In this document: positions 27,374 to 36,452 of the stretch, one piece after another
Position numbering within the stretch: the stretch's first letter is position 1
How the letters are laid out: the number at the start of each line of letters is the position of its first letter
Origin: Meiothermus ruber DSM 1279
GTDB lineage: Bacteria; Deinococcota; Deinococci; Deinococcales; Thermaceae
Direction of reading: 5' to 3'
DNA: 64,000 nt
Assembly (NCBI RefSeq): GCF_000024425.1
Contig: NC_013946.1
Span: forward strand, 2,418,001 to 2,482,000
The notes under the pieces: model-generated
Databases searched by the model: none
Told to the model about the DNA's origin: nothing
What the model saw: only the letters and a program-made list of their open reading frames with translations
Program-made: the position numbers and the translations under genes

Positions 27374-28375
27374 TTAGCGGATGGCTCCGACCTCGCGCAG
27401 GTACTTTATGGCCCCTGGGTGGAAGGGGATCACGGTTTTCTGGTTGTACAGATCTACGGTGTTCTTGAGGGTGGTGTCGCGCGCGGCGGCAGTGGCCGTC
27501 ACCAGGGTCTGCAGGTTGCCGAACACCGCTTTCATGATGGCAGCGGCCAGGTCGTCGGGCATGGAGGCCGGGCAGAGGAAGACGTTGCCGGTGAAGAGGG
27601 CGAAGACGTCGTCTTTGGTGCCATAGGCGCTCTTGGGCAGCCTGCCGGTGGTGATGATGCCGGGGAACTCCTTGAGCAGCAGTTGGGCAGTGGGGCCGGT
27701 GCGGGGCGAGTCCACCAGCTTGATCTGGTCACCTTTGCGGGCCAGGCTCTGGGCCAACTCGACCACGCTCGAGGTCGGCACACCCCCTACCCAGAAGTAG
27801 GCGTCAATGGTGCCCTCGGAAAGGGCCTTGGCCGACTCGGCAGCAGGCAGGCGCTCGCGCTTGGCAAACTCACGCGGATCCACCCCCGCCCCCTTGAGCA
27901 CCAAGAGGGCCAGGTTCTCGGTGGAGGAGCCGGGCTGGCCGGTCGAGACCCGCTTGCCCCGCAGGTCGCCCACAAACCTGATGCCCGACTTTTCGGTGGT
28001 CACAATGTGAATAAGGCTCGGATACATGTAAAACATGATCCGCTGCATATCGGCCTTGCGCTGGGCAAAGCGGGGCTCCTCACCAGTGTAGGTGACCAGG
28101 GCCGAGTCGGTGGTGGCCAGGGCACAGTAGTAGGTGCGGGAGGCAGGATCGGTGCGGTCGCGCAGCAGCAACAGGTTGTCGTAAGAACCCCCGGTCTGCT
28201 GGGCGGTGGCGTCGGCCACCCCAGCCTCGCTCAGGATTTTGGCAACAGCCTGCCCGTAAAAAAAGAACACCCCACCGGTGCTACCCGTAGGGATGACCAC
28301 CCTGGGGCGCTGCTGGGCTACGGCCCAGCCCGCCAGCAACGCCAAGGCGACGATGGTTAGTTTCCAAAACTTCAT
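27374..28375 (-). CDS. TAXI family TRAP transporter solute-binding protein
   Basis: A 333-residue periplasmic binding protein with a Sec signal peptide (MKFWKLTIVALALLAGWAVAQQ). TAXI-family features are VVIPTGSTGGVFFFYGQAVAKILSEAG at the mature N-terminus and RGKRVSTGQPGSSTENLALLVLKGAGVDP in the middle, then AYFWVGGVPTSSVVELA. Some TAXI proteins bind glutamate or other dicarboxylates; the ligand here is unknown. Transcription probably starts at the TTGACT/TAAACT promoter about 100 bp upstream. Confidence 0.94.
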   Translation of the reverse strand: MKFWKLTIVALALLAGWAVAQQRPRVVIPTGSTGGVFFFYGQAVAKILSEAGVADATAQQTGGSYDNLLLLRDRTDPASRTYYCALATTDSALVTYTGEEPRFAQRKADMQRIMFYMYPSLIHIVTTEKSGIRFVGDLRGKRVSTGQPGSSTENLALLVLKGAGVDPREFAKRERLPAAESAKALSEGTIDAYFWVGGVPTSSVVELAQSLARKGDQIKLVDSPRTGPTAQLLLKEFPGIITTGRLPKSAYGTKDDVFALFTGNVFLCPASMPDDLAAAIMKAVFGNLQTLVTATAAARDTTLKNTVDLYNQKTVIPFHPGAIKYLREVGAIR

Positions 28376-28473
28376 TCAAGAACCTCCTGAAACCGGCTCG
28401 GGAGCAAGCGCTGGGTCGCACCCAAACCCAGTACAGGCCGATGCGACCACGGGTTTTGCTTCCGGCTGTGGAC

Positions 28474-28501
28474 AGTTTACATTGTGCGCCCAGCAAGTCA
28501 A
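28474..28501 (-). promoter_or_regulatory. Promoter of the TAXI-TRAP genes
   Basis: On the minus strand TTGACT (28501-28496), a 16-base spacer and TAAACT (28479-28474) match bacterial sigma-70-type elements. The start codon of the binding-protein gene is about 95 bases downstream. Confidence 0.65.
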
Positions 28502-28582
28502 GAGACACAGGCAACATCCGCTTTATGGGACGAATCACCGTCTGGCATCACCCCGGGAGGCATTGAAAAATATCCAGAGCGA

Positions 28583-28604
28583 AAACTGACCCACGGGTCA
28601 GTTT
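28583..28604. promoter_or_regulatory. 22-bp palindromic operator upstream of the MFS exporter
   Basis: Arms AAACTGACCC and GGGTCAGTTT flank a two-base centre (AC), a perfect 22-bp inverted repeat ending 17 bases before the GTG start of the MFS gene. The size and form suit a TetR-family repressor dimer. No regulator gene is adjacent. Confidence 0.6.
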
Positions 28605-28621
28605 AGGAGTATGATGGGCGG

Positions 28622-29869
28622 GTGCTTGCATTAGCCTTGTTGCGTGACCCCAGATACCGTACCTACTGGATCGCACTGTTTCTCTCCCAACTGGGCACCT
28701 GGATGCAGGCCGCCACCCAGGGCTGGCTGGTGCTCGAGCTCACCAGCAGCGCCGAACGGCTGGGTCTGGTGGTGGCCTTGCAGTTTCTGCCCTCGCTGTT
28801 GTTCTCCATACCCGCGGGCGTGCTCTCCGACCGCTACAGCCGCCGCAACCTGCTTTTCATCACCCAGGGCGGCATGGCCCTGCTGGCCTTAAGCATGTTT
28901 GTGCTCATCGCCGGCGGCTGGGTGCGCTACGAGCACGTGCTGGTGTTTGCTTTCCTGTACGGCATGTTCAACGCCGCCGACCTACCGGTGCGGCAGGCCT
29001 TCACGGTGGAGCTGGCCGGCAAAGAGCGCTATCCGGGCGCGATTGCCCTCAACTCGTTCGGCTTCAACACCTCGAGGCTCGTGGGCCCGGCCCTGGCGGG
29101 GTTGCTGATTGCGGGTTTTGGCCTCTCCTGGAGTTATCTAGCCAATGCCCTCTCCTTTTTGCCGCTCATCGTAGTGTTGTTCGGTGCACCCAATCCCAAA
29201 GTAGAGGCCAAGCGCGATGGGGTCTTGCGGGAGGCCCTCGAGGGCATGCATTTTGTATGGGGGCATCCTTTGGTGCGGCAGGTGGTGGTGCTGGTAGGCC
29301 TGACCAGCCTCCTGGGTATGAACTTCCAGACCATCGTGCCAGCCTACGCACGGCTCGAGCTCAAGCTCGATGCCCAGGGCTTCGGCTTCCTGATGTCGGC
29401 GGTGGGGCTCGGCTCCATTGTGGCGGCCCTTATCCAGGCCCTGGCTTCCAGAGCCCGCCCCCTGCGGGCTGTGCTGGGCAGCGGCTTGCTGGGCCTGGCC
29501 CTGATGGGCCTGGCCCTGCCGCTCCCCCCGGCCTGGGTGGCCTTTATTTTCGGCCTGGCGGGTCTGGGCATGATCACCACCCTGATCAACTCCAACACCA
29601 CCGTGCAGCTCCTGGCCCCCGACCGCATCCGGGGCCGGGTGATGTCGGTCTACTCGATGGTTTTGTTGGGCTCCGGCCCGCTGGGAGCCTACATTTCAGG
29701 GCTGCTGATCGACACCCTGGGGGCCCGCTTTGGCGTGGCTGTTATGGGTCTGCTTACCCTCTCGGCAGCCCTCTGGATGTCCCGCTTTCCCTGGCCCAAA
29801 ACCCTGGCCCACACACCCCCACCCACAGCCGAGCCTTCGGTTCCGCCCCCACAGGTTGCCTCGGACTGA
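28622..29869 (+). CDS. MFS transporter (MFS_3, enterobactin-exporter-like)
   Basis: A 415-residue membrane transporter with 12 predicted helices. It starts LLRDPRYRTYWIALFLSQLGTWMQAATQGWLVLELTSSAERLGLV, typical of the EntS/MFS_3 branch, and contains GVLSDRYSRRNLLFITQ between helices 2 and 3. Substrates in this branch include siderophores, macrolides and other small molecules. The start is GTG at 28622. A strong palindrome just upstream suggests inducible repression. The C-terminus is a short Pro-rich tail. Confidence 0.88.
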   Translation: MLALALLRDPRYRTYWIALFLSQLGTWMQAATQGWLVLELTSSAERLGLVVALQFLPSLLFSIPAGVLSDRYSRRNLLFITQGGMALLALSMFVLIAGGWVRYEHVLVFAFLYGMFNAADLPVRQAFTVELAGKERYPGAIALNSFGFNTSRLVGPALAGLLIAGFGLSWSYLANALSFLPLIVVLFGAPNPKVEAKRDGVLREALEGMHFVWGHPLVRQVVVLVGLTSLLGMNFQTIVPAYARLELKLDAQGFGFLMSAVGLGSIVAALIQALASRARPLRAVLGSGLLGLALMGLALPLPPAWVAFIFGLAGLGMITTLINSNTTVQLLAPDRIRGRVMSVYSMVLLGSGPLGAYISGLLIDTLGARFGVAVMGLLTLSAALWMSRFPWPKTLAHTPPPTAEPSVPPPQVASD

Positions 29870-29893
29870 CCTGGTGCGGGTATCCTGTGCAAG

Positions 29894-30742
29894 GTGGAGA
29901 TGCTACCGGCCCTCGAGGCCCGCTACCAGATGCACCTGACCCCCTTGGCCGGGGGCGCCGAGGCCCGCACCTTCGCCGGGGATGGGCTGGTGTTCAAGGT
30001 GTACCCCCCCACCTCCCAGCCCGGCGGCATCTACGCCGCGCGGCTCGAGGCGCTCAACATGACCAAGGCCGGGCTGGGTGACTGGGTGGTGGAGACCTAC
30101 AACCTGAACCAATACGGCATCCTGGTCACCCGACGCTATCCAGGGGCCAACTTCACCCCCGAGCGTTTCCACCAGGCCGCCCTGGAGGAGCTGGCCCGGT
30201 TTTTCGTGCGTCTCCATGCCATCCCAGAACCCGGGGTGGTCAGCCGCACCCGCCTGCAAGACCGCCTCCAGCAGTTTGGCAGCACCCTGCACGACCTGCC
30301 CCAGGCCCGGCAGTTGGTCGGCTGGCTTTGGGCGCATATCGAAGAAGTGGCCGGAACCCCCCAGGCCTTCTGCCACCGCGACCCCCACGCCGGCAACATT
30401 CTCCTCAAGCACCCCGAGGCCCAGGGGGTGCCGGAGGCCCTGGTGGTGGACTGGATACGCGCCCAGCCCGACGACCCCGCCCGCGATCTGGCTATTCTGA
30501 CCACCGGAACCCTGGTGATGCTGGGGGAGGCGCAGGCCCTGGCCGCCTTGCGGTATATGGTGTCGTGCTACCCCCAGCCCCAGGCCCTGTGGCGCCGTCT
30601 GCGCTTCTGGGTTCCGCTCACCTACCTCCACGACATGCACTGGTTCCGCACCAAAGAGCCCAACGGCTTCGAGGCCGCGGTTGCCGACAAGCTGCCCAAA
30701 GCCCTGCGGTTCTACCAGGAGTTCAGCCCAGAGCTGGCCTGA
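29894..30742 (+). CDS. Aminoglycoside phosphotransferase family protein
   Basis: A 282-residue protein-kinase-fold enzyme of the APH/choline kinase family. The catalytic loop is FCHRDPHAGNILL (HxDxxxxN) near residue 160 and the metal-binding segment is ALVVDWIRAQPDDPARDLAIL, with DW in place of the usual DF/DW variants. The N-terminal part (LAGGAEARTFAGDGLVFKVY) supplies the ATP-binding lysine. Such enzymes phosphorylate sugars, amino alcohols or aminoglycosides; the substrate is unknown. The start is GTG at 29894 or ATG at 29900. It follows the MFS gene after 24 bases. Confidence 0.85.
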   Translation: MEMLPALEARYQMHLTPLAGGAEARTFAGDGLVFKVYPPTSQPGGIYAARLEALNMTKAGLGDWVVETYNLNQYGILVTRRYPGANFTPERFHQAALEELARFFVRLHAIPEPGVVSRTRLQDRLQQFGSTLHDLPQARQLVGWLWAHIEEVAGTPQAFCHRDPHAGNILLKHPEAQGVPEALVVDWIRAQPDDPARDLAILTTGTLVMLGEAQALAALRYMVSCYPQPQALWRRLRFWVPLTYLHDMHWFRTKEPNGFEAAVADKLPKALRFYQEFSPELA

Positions 30743-30787
30743 TATGATTTGCCCCCACCCTCACCGCGGTGTTACGATTCACTGAGC

Positions 30788-31414
30788 ATGAAACTGACCG
30801 TGGTAGACCACCCCCTGGTACAGCACAAGCTGGCCATCATTCGCGATAAGAACACCGGTAACAAAGAGTTCCGCGAACTCATGGAAGAGGTCACCATGCT
30901 CATGGCCTACGAGGCCATGCGCGACCTCGAGCTCGACCCGGTCACCATCGAAACCCCCCTCACCACCATGACCGCCCATATGCTTTCAGGTAAAAAACTG
31001 GCTGTGGTGGCCATTTTGCGGGCCGGCCTCATTATGGTGGATGGCATTCTCAAGCTGGTTCCCGCGGCCAAAGTGGGCCACATCGGCCTCTACCGCGATC
31101 CCAACACCTTGCAGCCGGTGGAATACTACTGCAAGCTACCCTCCGACATTGCCGAGCGGCGGGTCTTCCTCACCGACCCCATGCTGGCCACCGCAGGCAG
31201 CGCCGTGCACGCCCTTTCAATCCTGAAAGCCAAAGGAGCCCACCACATCAAACTGATGAGCATCATCGCTGCCCCGGAGGGGATCAAGCGGGTACAGGAG
31301 GCCCATCCCGACGTCGAGATTGTGGTTGCCGCCGTAGACAGCCACCTCAACGACCACGGCTACATCGTGCCTGGCCTGGGCGACGCCGGCGACCGAATTT
31401 ACGGAACCAAGTAA
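30788..31414 (+). CDS. upp: Uracil phosphoribosyltransferase
   Basis: A 208-residue salvage enzyme making UMP from uracil and PRPP. It begins [23 protein letters not shown], has [30 protein letters not shown], the PRPP-binding loop [17 protein letters not shown] and the C-terminal uracil-binding [16 protein letters not shown]. The length equals that of typical UPRTases. The ATG at 30788 is used; 13 codons upstream remain open but look non-coding. A promoter TTGCCC-N18-TACGAT precedes it. Confidence 0.97.
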   Translation: MKLTVVDHPLVQHKLAIIRDKNTGNKEFRELMEEVTMLMAYEAMRDLELDPVTIETPLTTMTAHMLSGKKLAVVAILRAGLIMVDGILKLVPAAKVGHIGLYRDPNTLQPVEYYCKLPSDIAERRVFLTDPMLATAGSAVHALSILKAKGAHHIKLMSIIAAPEGIKRVQEAHPDVEIVVAAVDSHLNDHGYIVPGLGDAGDRIYGTK

Positions 31415-31419
31415 AGCAG

Positions 31420-31448
31420 TTACATTCCTCACCCATTCGCGGTAGGCT
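31420..31448 (+). promoter_or_regulatory. Promoter of the WecA/MraY-like gene
   Basis: TTACAT (31420-31425), a 17-base spacer and TAGGCT (31443-31448) lie 12 bases before the ATG. TAGGCT is a recurring -10 form in this window. Confidence 0.5.
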
Positions 31449-31460
31449 GGGTCAATTGGG

Positions 31461-32579
31461 ATGATCGAGTTTCTGAAATCCATTGGCATTGCCAACCCAA
31501 GCGGTTCGGGCTGGCTAATCGTGATTTTTACCTTTGTGGTGGCCTGGGTGGTCACCTGGCGGTTCATGCCCAGGGTGCGGCAGTTTGCCCTCAAGGTGGG
31601 CTGGGCCGACCAGCCCAATGCCCGTCGCCTGAACAAAGAACCCCTACCCAACGCGGGCGGTCTGGCTATCTTTTCAGGTGTGGTCGCTGCTTTGATTGTA
31701 GCCACCACCTTACGCCCCATACTGATTCAGGAAGTACAGGTTCAGGTACTGGCTATTTTGCTGGGTGGGGCCATCCTGGTGCTGGTGGGCTTTGTGGATG
31801 ACCAGTTCGGCCTGCCACCACTGTTTAGGCTTTTGGTGCAATTGCTCGCCGCTTTACTGCTGGTCGCAGTGGATATCCGCTTTCACGCCGCTTTCGGCAC
31901 TGCGCTCGACCCCTTCTGGGGCGTGATGCTAACAGTGGTATGGGTCATCGGCGTCACCAACGCAGTTAATCTGATGGACGGCATAGACGGGCTGGCTGGC
32001 GGCATCGCCTTTATTACCGCTATGAGCCTGCTGGCAGTATCAGCCCAGAACCCCCAGTGGGCTGCGGCCACACTGGTGCTGGCTGCACTCGCAGGGGCCG
32101 CGCTGGGCTTTTTGCGGCACAACTTCTATCCCTCTAAGATCATCATGGGCGATGCCGGAGCTTACTTCTTCGGCTACGTCCTGGCTGCCACGGCCCTGCT
32201 GGGCAGTCTCAAAGTTACCACGGTATTCTCGCTGGTTCCCACCGCGCTTTTTTTGCTGCTGCCCATCCTGGATACCACCCAGGTCTTTGTTCGCCGACTG
32301 CTCAGACAGCAAAACCCTCTATCCACCCCAGGCAAGGACCATATCCATCACCGACTGCTGGCCCAGGGCTTCTCACAGCGCCGCACCACTGTCACCTTGT
32401 GGGTGGTGACCCTGCTGTGCAATCTGATTGCCATGCAGGTGCAGGGGGTCAGCCCGCTGGTTATCGGGGTCACCGCCGCAGGGACTACCTCCCTGCTGGG
32501 GTTTACCGTTTGGCGTAGGCTCAGGGCCGTCTGGAAAGAAGCCAGGCCTGCGCCAATTAACCCTGGCCAGGTGCCCTAA
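31461..32579 (+). CDS. Glycosyltransferase family 4, undecaprenyl-phosphate GlcNAc-1-phosphate transferase-like
   Basis: A 372-residue polytopic membrane enzyme of the WecA/MraY family with about 11 helices, transferring a sugar phosphate from a UDP-sugar to undecaprenyl phosphate. Catalytic motifs are present: VGFVDDQFGLP (DDxxD-type), the NAVNLMDGIDGLAGG motif, FYPSKIIMGDAGAYFFGY and the cytoplasmic histidine motif GKDHIHHRLLAQGFS. The absence of MraY-specific sequence and the HIHHRL motif favour WecA-like teichoic acid or polysaccharide initiation. Its composition is less CTCGAG-rich than its neighbours. Confidence 0.92.
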   Translation: MIEFLKSIGIANPSGSGWLIVIFTFVVAWVVTWRFMPRVRQFALKVGWADQPNARRLNKEPLPNAGGLAIFSGVVAALIVATTLRPILIQEVQVQVLAILLGGAILVLVGFVDDQFGLPPLFRLLVQLLAALLLVAVDIRFHAAFGTALDPFWGVMLTVVWVIGVTNAVNLMDGIDGLAGGIAFITAMSLLAVSAQNPQWAAATLVLAALAGAALGFLRHNFYPSKIIMGDAGAYFFGYVLAATALLGSLKVTTVFSLVPTALFLLLPILDTTQVFVRRLLRQQNPLSTPGKDHIHHRLLAQGFSQRRTTVTLWVVTLLCNLIAMQVQGVSPLVIGVTAAGTTSLLGFTVWRRLRAVWKEARPAPINPGQVP

Positions 32580-32591
32580 AGCAGGCCCTGG

Positions 32592-32996
32592 CTATGCCCG
32601 CACCAGAGCAGCTCGAGCCCGGTCGGCCATCTGGTAGAGCTTCTCTTTGGTTAGGGGAAACTTGCCCTCGAGCACCAACCCCTGGCCTTCTTCCCAGTGG
32701 GCGTGGTAGTGCACGTGCCCGCCCGGCACCCGGAAGGCCACGTGCTTGAGCTTGGCATGGCGGGGCGAGACCGAGGCGAAAAAGAAGGGTTCCCCTCGTT
32801 CGTCCGACAACGAAACCGCCATCATGGTGGTGGGTAGTTGGTAGGGGCGCTCCATGCGGTAGATGAAGTCGGGGAAGTCGGATTCCTTGCTGAACTGCAC
32901 GCCTTTTTCGGCAGCGTATTCCTTCATCCACTCGATAACCTGCACCCAGGCCCGGTAGAGCATTTCCTCGTGTTTGTGGTCGTGCGCAGCACTCAT
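32592..32996 (-). CDS. Uncharacterised conserved-looking protein
   Basis: A 134-residue soluble protein. It starts MSAAHDHKHEEMLYRAWVQVIEWMKEYAAEKG and includes a His-rich GHVHYHAHWEEGQ segment near residue 97 and a C-terminal helix LTKEKLYQMADRARAALVRA. No family is recognised. It is convergent with the glycosyltransferase gene and has its own start 118 bases from uvrC. The many histidines could bind a metal, but that is speculation. Confidence 0.7.
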   Translation of the reverse strand: MSAAHDHKHEEMLYRAWVQVIEWMKEYAAEKGVQFSKESDFPDFIYRMERPYQLPTTMMAVSLSDERGEPFFFASVSPRHAKLKHVAFRVPGGHVHYHAHWEEGQGLVLEGKFPLTKEKLYQMADRARAALVRA

Positions 32997-33114
32997 GGCC
33001 CTTAGTTTAGCGGTTTGGGGGCATAAAGTCTAAAAAACACCGGCATTTTCTTACAGCCCAGCTCCAGAGTCAGGTCACACAAAGCCCGGAGGGCTGTACT
33101 AGGATAGGGCTCAG

Positions 33115-34911
33115 ATGCGGCTCGAAGACCTCCCCCCACTCCCCGAAACGCCGGGCGTGTACCTTTGGAAAACCGGTGAGCGCATCGTTTATGTGGGCAA
33201 AGCCAAAAACCTAAAGGCCCGCGTGACCAGCTATTTCCACGCCGAGGGTAAGGGCCTGCGCATCTGCCAGGAGGCCACCCAGCTCGACTTTATCGTGGTG
33301 CGCGACGAGGTGGAGGCGCTTTTGCTCGAGGCCAACCTCATCAAGCACCACCGCCCCCACTACAACGTCCTGATGAAGGACGATAAGCACTACCCCTTCC
33401 TCAAGCTCACCCAGGAGGAGTGGCCCATGCTGATGGTGGTGCGCCGGGTGCAGGACGACGGGGCCCGCTACTGGGGGCCCTTCCCCGATGCGTCGGCGGT
33501 GCGGCGGATCAAGCGCCTGGTGGATCGCTTCTTCCCCTTACGCAAAAACTCCGGCTTCCCCTTCAAGAAAAGGCGCTACCCCTGCCTGAACCACGCCATG
33601 GGCCGCTGCCTGGCGCCCTGTGTGGGCCAGGCCGACCCAGCGCAGTATCAAATGACCGTGCGGCAGGTGGAAAACCTGCTGGACGGCAAAATTGAGGTCC
33701 TCTACGAGAGCCTCGAGCAGCAGATGCGCCAGGCGGCCAGAAACCAGGACTTCGAACGGGCTGCAGAAATCCGCGACCAGATCAGTGCGGTGCGCAGCTT
33801 TTTTGGTACCAGCCAGCAAGCCTACGACCCCGAGCTGGGCGACCTGGACTTCCTGGGCTTTGCCCGGGCGGGCGACTACGCCCTGATCCAGCACTACCAG
33901 GTGCGCGGGGGCCAGATGCTGGGGCGCATCAGCCGCTTTGTGGAGGGGGTTAAGGAGGCCAGCGACGCCGAGTTGCTGGAAGCCTTCCTGCGCGACTACT
34001 ACCTCGAGGCCACCCCCCTGCCGCCGCTGGTGCTGCTCCCCTTCGAGCTGGAAGCTCAGGAGGCTTTCTCGGCATTCCTGAGCTCCAAAGGGCGCAAAGT
34101 GGAGGTGCGCGTCCCCCAGCGCGGCGAAAAAACCCGCCTGATCGAGCTAGCCCAGCACAACGCCCAGACTGCCTTGCAGACCGAACTCAAGCTGATGGAG
34201 CGCAAGGGCGACCACCCCGGCCTCAAGGGGCTGATGGAGGTGCTGGGGCTCACCCGCCGCCCCTATCGCATCGAGGGCTACGACATTTCCAACCTGTTGG
34301 GCGAAAGCGTGGTGGGTTCCATCACGGTCTTTGAAGGGGGCCGCCCCAAGAAAGCCGAGTACCGCCGCATCAAAATTAGGGGCCTGAAGGGCCAGCCCGA
34401 CGACTTTTTCTCGATGGAGCAGACCATCCTCCGGCGCTTCACCGGCAGCCTGGCCGAACAGATGCCCATCCCTGACCTGATTCTGATTGACGGTGGGCTG
34501 GGCCAGGTGCGGGCCGCGCAAAAAGCCCTGCAGCAGGCCGGGCTGGAGATTCCGCTGGTGGGGCTGGCCAAGCGTGAAGAAACCCTGGTCTTGCCCGACG
34601 GAAAAACCATCGCCCTGCCCCTGAATCATCCTGCGCTGCAACTGCTCATCTACCAGCGCGACGAGACCCACCGCAACGGCCTCGAGTTCCACCGCAAGCT
34701 GCGCAACCAGAAAGCCCTCAAGAGCATCTTCGACGATATTAAGGGCATCGGCCCGGCCCGTAAGCTGGCCCTGATGAACCACTTCTCGACCCTGGAAGAG
34801 CTCAAAGCCATGAGCGTGGAGGAGCTGGCCAAACTGCCGGGCTTCGATAAGCGCAGCGCCCAGGCCGTGCTAAAGGCGCTGAGCAATCTGCCGATGGAAA
34901 CCAAGGTATGA
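33115..34911 (+). CDS. uvrC: Excinuclease ABC subunit C
   Basis: A 598-residue nucleotide excision repair nuclease that makes both incisions. The GIY-YIG domain is at residues 8-85 (PGVYLWKTGERIVYVGKAKNLKARV), a Cys-rich stretch follows (CLNHAMGRCLAPCVGQ), then the UVR motif (AARNQDFERAAEIRDQISAVR) near 205, the RNase H-like endonuclease (YRIEGYDISNLLGESVVGS; DLILIDGGLGQV) and C-terminal helix-hairpin-helix motifs (IKGIGPARKLALMNHF). The last codons touch the start region of the restriction-modification module. Confidence 0.98.
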   Translation: MRLEDLPPLPETPGVYLWKTGERIVYVGKAKNLKARVTSYFHAEGKGLRICQEATQLDFIVVRDEVEALLLEANLIKHHRPHYNVLMKDDKHYPFLKLTQEEWPMLMVVRRVQDDGARYWGPFPDASAVRRIKRLVDRFFPLRKNSGFPFKKRRYPCLNHAMGRCLAPCVGQADPAQYQMTVRQVENLLDGKIEVLYESLEQQMRQAARNQDFERAAEIRDQISAVRSFFGTSQQAYDPELGDLDFLGFARAGDYALIQHYQVRGGQMLGRISRFVEGVKEASDAELLEAFLRDYYLEATPLPPLVLLPFELEAQEAFSAFLSSKGRKVEVRVPQRGEKTRLIELAQHNAQTALQTELKLMERKGDHPGLKGLMEVLGLTRRPYRIEGYDISNLLGESVVGSITVFEGGRPKKAEYRRIKIRGLKGQPDDFFSMEQTILRRFTGSLAEQMPIPDLILIDGGLGQVRAAQKALQQAGLEIPLVGLAKREETLVLPDGKTIALPLNHPALQLLIYQRDETHRNGLEFHRKLRNQKALKSIFDDIKGIGPARKLALMNHFSTLEELKAMSVEELAKLPGFDKRSAQAVLKALSNLPMETKV

Positions 34912-34922
34912 TTAGTAGGGCT

Positions 34923-35849
34923 ATGACAGAACTGAGCATCAAAAACAGGTTTGATTCAGAAGCATACGTGGTTATCTATCCTGGTGACTGCACAGAGTTA
35001 CTCAAACAAATCCCAGATGCCAGTATCTCTTTGGTGATCACCTCGCCACCCTACAACATTGGAAAGCCCTACGAAAGCCGTAAAGCCTTGGATGCTTATC
35101 TGGCCTGGCAAGAGGGCGTTGTCAAGGAATCTGTCCGCGTGCTCAAGCCAACCGGCAGTCTGGTGTGGCAGGTTGGGAATTACGTGGATAACGGTGAAAT
35201 CCTCCCGCTTGATATGCTTCTTTTCCCTATCTTTACCAATTTGGGATTAAAGCTTCGCAATCGCATTGTATGGGCGTTTGAGCATGGGCTTCATGCAAAG
35301 CGCCGTTTTTCCGGGCGCTACGAGGTGGCTTTGTGGTTCACCAAAACTGACGAGTACACCTTTAATCTGGACAGTGTACGGGTTCCGCAGAAATATCCCA
35401 ACAAAAAACATTTCAAGGGCCCCAAAAAGGGTGAGCTTTCAGGCAACCCCTTGGGCAAAAATCCCGGTGACGTGTGGGTATTTCCCAATGTTAAGGCCAA
35501 TCACGTAGAAAAAACCGGCCACCCTGCGCAGTACCCCGTGGAGCTGGTGGAGCGTTTTGTCCTAGCCTTAACAGAAGAGGACGACTGGGTTTTGGATCCG
35601 TTCGGTGGATCGGGAACCACCCTCATTGCTGCTTTGATGCACAGAAGGCGGGGGGCTATGGCCGAGATAATCCCCGATTATGTTGAAATTGCTCAGCAAC
35701 GCCTTCGCGAAGCCTGGGAAGGCCGTCTGCGGGTGAGGCCCATGGAGCGCGAAGTATATGACCCTTCCGGTAAAGGCGCTTACATTCCCCCTCGTGCCGT
35801 TGACCTACAAGCCATCTGGAACCCTCCCTTACTGGTAGAACCCAAATGA
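34923..35849 (+). CDS. Type II DNA methyltransferase (TSPPY, beta-class; probable N4-cytosine)
   Basis: A 308-residue DNA methylase. Motif IV is VITSPPYN near residue 45 and motif I DPFGGSGTTLIAAL comes later, near 225, which gives the beta-class order. TSPPY is most often seen in N4-cytosine methylases. The start at 34923 is used; ATG at 34908 overlaps the uvrC stop and is equally possible. The stop overlaps the endonuclease start (ATGA at 35846-35849). Base composition is clearly more AT-rich than the flanking genes and contains no CTCGAG, which suggests horizontal gain. Confidence 0.9.
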   Translation: MTELSIKNRFDSEAYVVIYPGDCTELLKQIPDASISLVITSPPYNIGKPYESRKALDAYLAWQEGVVKESVRVLKPTGSLVWQVGNYVDNGEILPLDMLLFPIFTNLGLKLRNRIVWAFEHGLHAKRRFSGRYEVALWFTKTDEYTFNLDSVRVPQKYPNKKHFKGPKKGELSGNPLGKNPGDVWVFPNVKANHVEKTGHPAQYPVELVERFVLALTEEDDWVLDPFGGSGTTLIAALMHRRRGAMAEIIPDYVEIAQQRLREAWEGRLRVRPMEREVYDPSGKGAYIPPRAVDLQAIWNPPLLVEPK

Positions 35850-36394
35850 GAATCGTCTATGAGTACTCCCATTTAGGCGGTCGAGAGATTCTCCAGGTGC
35901 GTTTTCCAACAGTGCTGGAAGAAATCTATGCCGTTATCAAAGAAGTAAGTGCTGTTCGGGGCAAAAAAAGTAAAGAAAAAACCAAACTGGGTAAAGAACT
36001 CTACGCACCCAAAATCATAAACCAACGCCTGAAGGAGGCCTTCCACAAGCGAGGTTTTCACGAACTCAGGGACTACTACGACATTCGGCTGCCAGGCCAG
36101 GAGGAGCCGGTGGTTCGCGGAGCCTACAAGCAGATAGATTTCTTCAAAGAACGGGTTCTCGTCGAGGCTCAGTTTGGGAAATACGCATTTATGTTCTACG
36201 ACATGGCTAAGTTTCAGTACTTCTTCAACGAAACCAGGGCCGATGTGGGGGTCGAAATTGTACCGGCTTATGCGCTGCACAAGGAAATGTCCTCGGGCGT
36301 GGCTTACGGTGAGCAGCTCATCTACGATATCGAGCGGCTAAAACGACACTTTCCCGCCGTGCCCGTTCACATCATTCTGATTGATGCGGGCTGA
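35846..36394 (+). CDS. Type II restriction endonuclease, BglII/BstYI family
   Basis: A 182-residue endonuclease overlapping the methylase gene. The family core is present: YKQIDFFKERVLVEAQFGKYAFMFYDMAKFQYF, in which the spaced acidic residues (D-x9-E-x-Q) form the metal site, followed by VGVEIVPAYALHKEMSSG. BglII (AGATCT) and BstYI (RGATCY) belong to this family, so a GATC-centred target is expected but not proved. The gene is small compared with BglII (223 residues). It closes the two-gene restriction-modification unit. Confidence 0.88.
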   Translation: MRIVYEYSHLGGREILQVRFPTVLEEIYAVIKEVSAVRGKKSKEKTKLGKELYAPKIINQRLKEAFHKRGFHELRDYYDIRLPGQEEPVVRGAYKQIDFFKERVLVEAQFGKYAFMFYDMAKFQYFFNETRADVGVEIVPAYALHKEMSSGVAYGEQLIYDIERLKRHFPAVPVHIILIDAG

Positions 36395-36452
36395 TTTATT
36401 GTCATAGGCGCGCCTCTTTCACAACAAAGCCAGTAGCGGTAGGCTTACCCCT

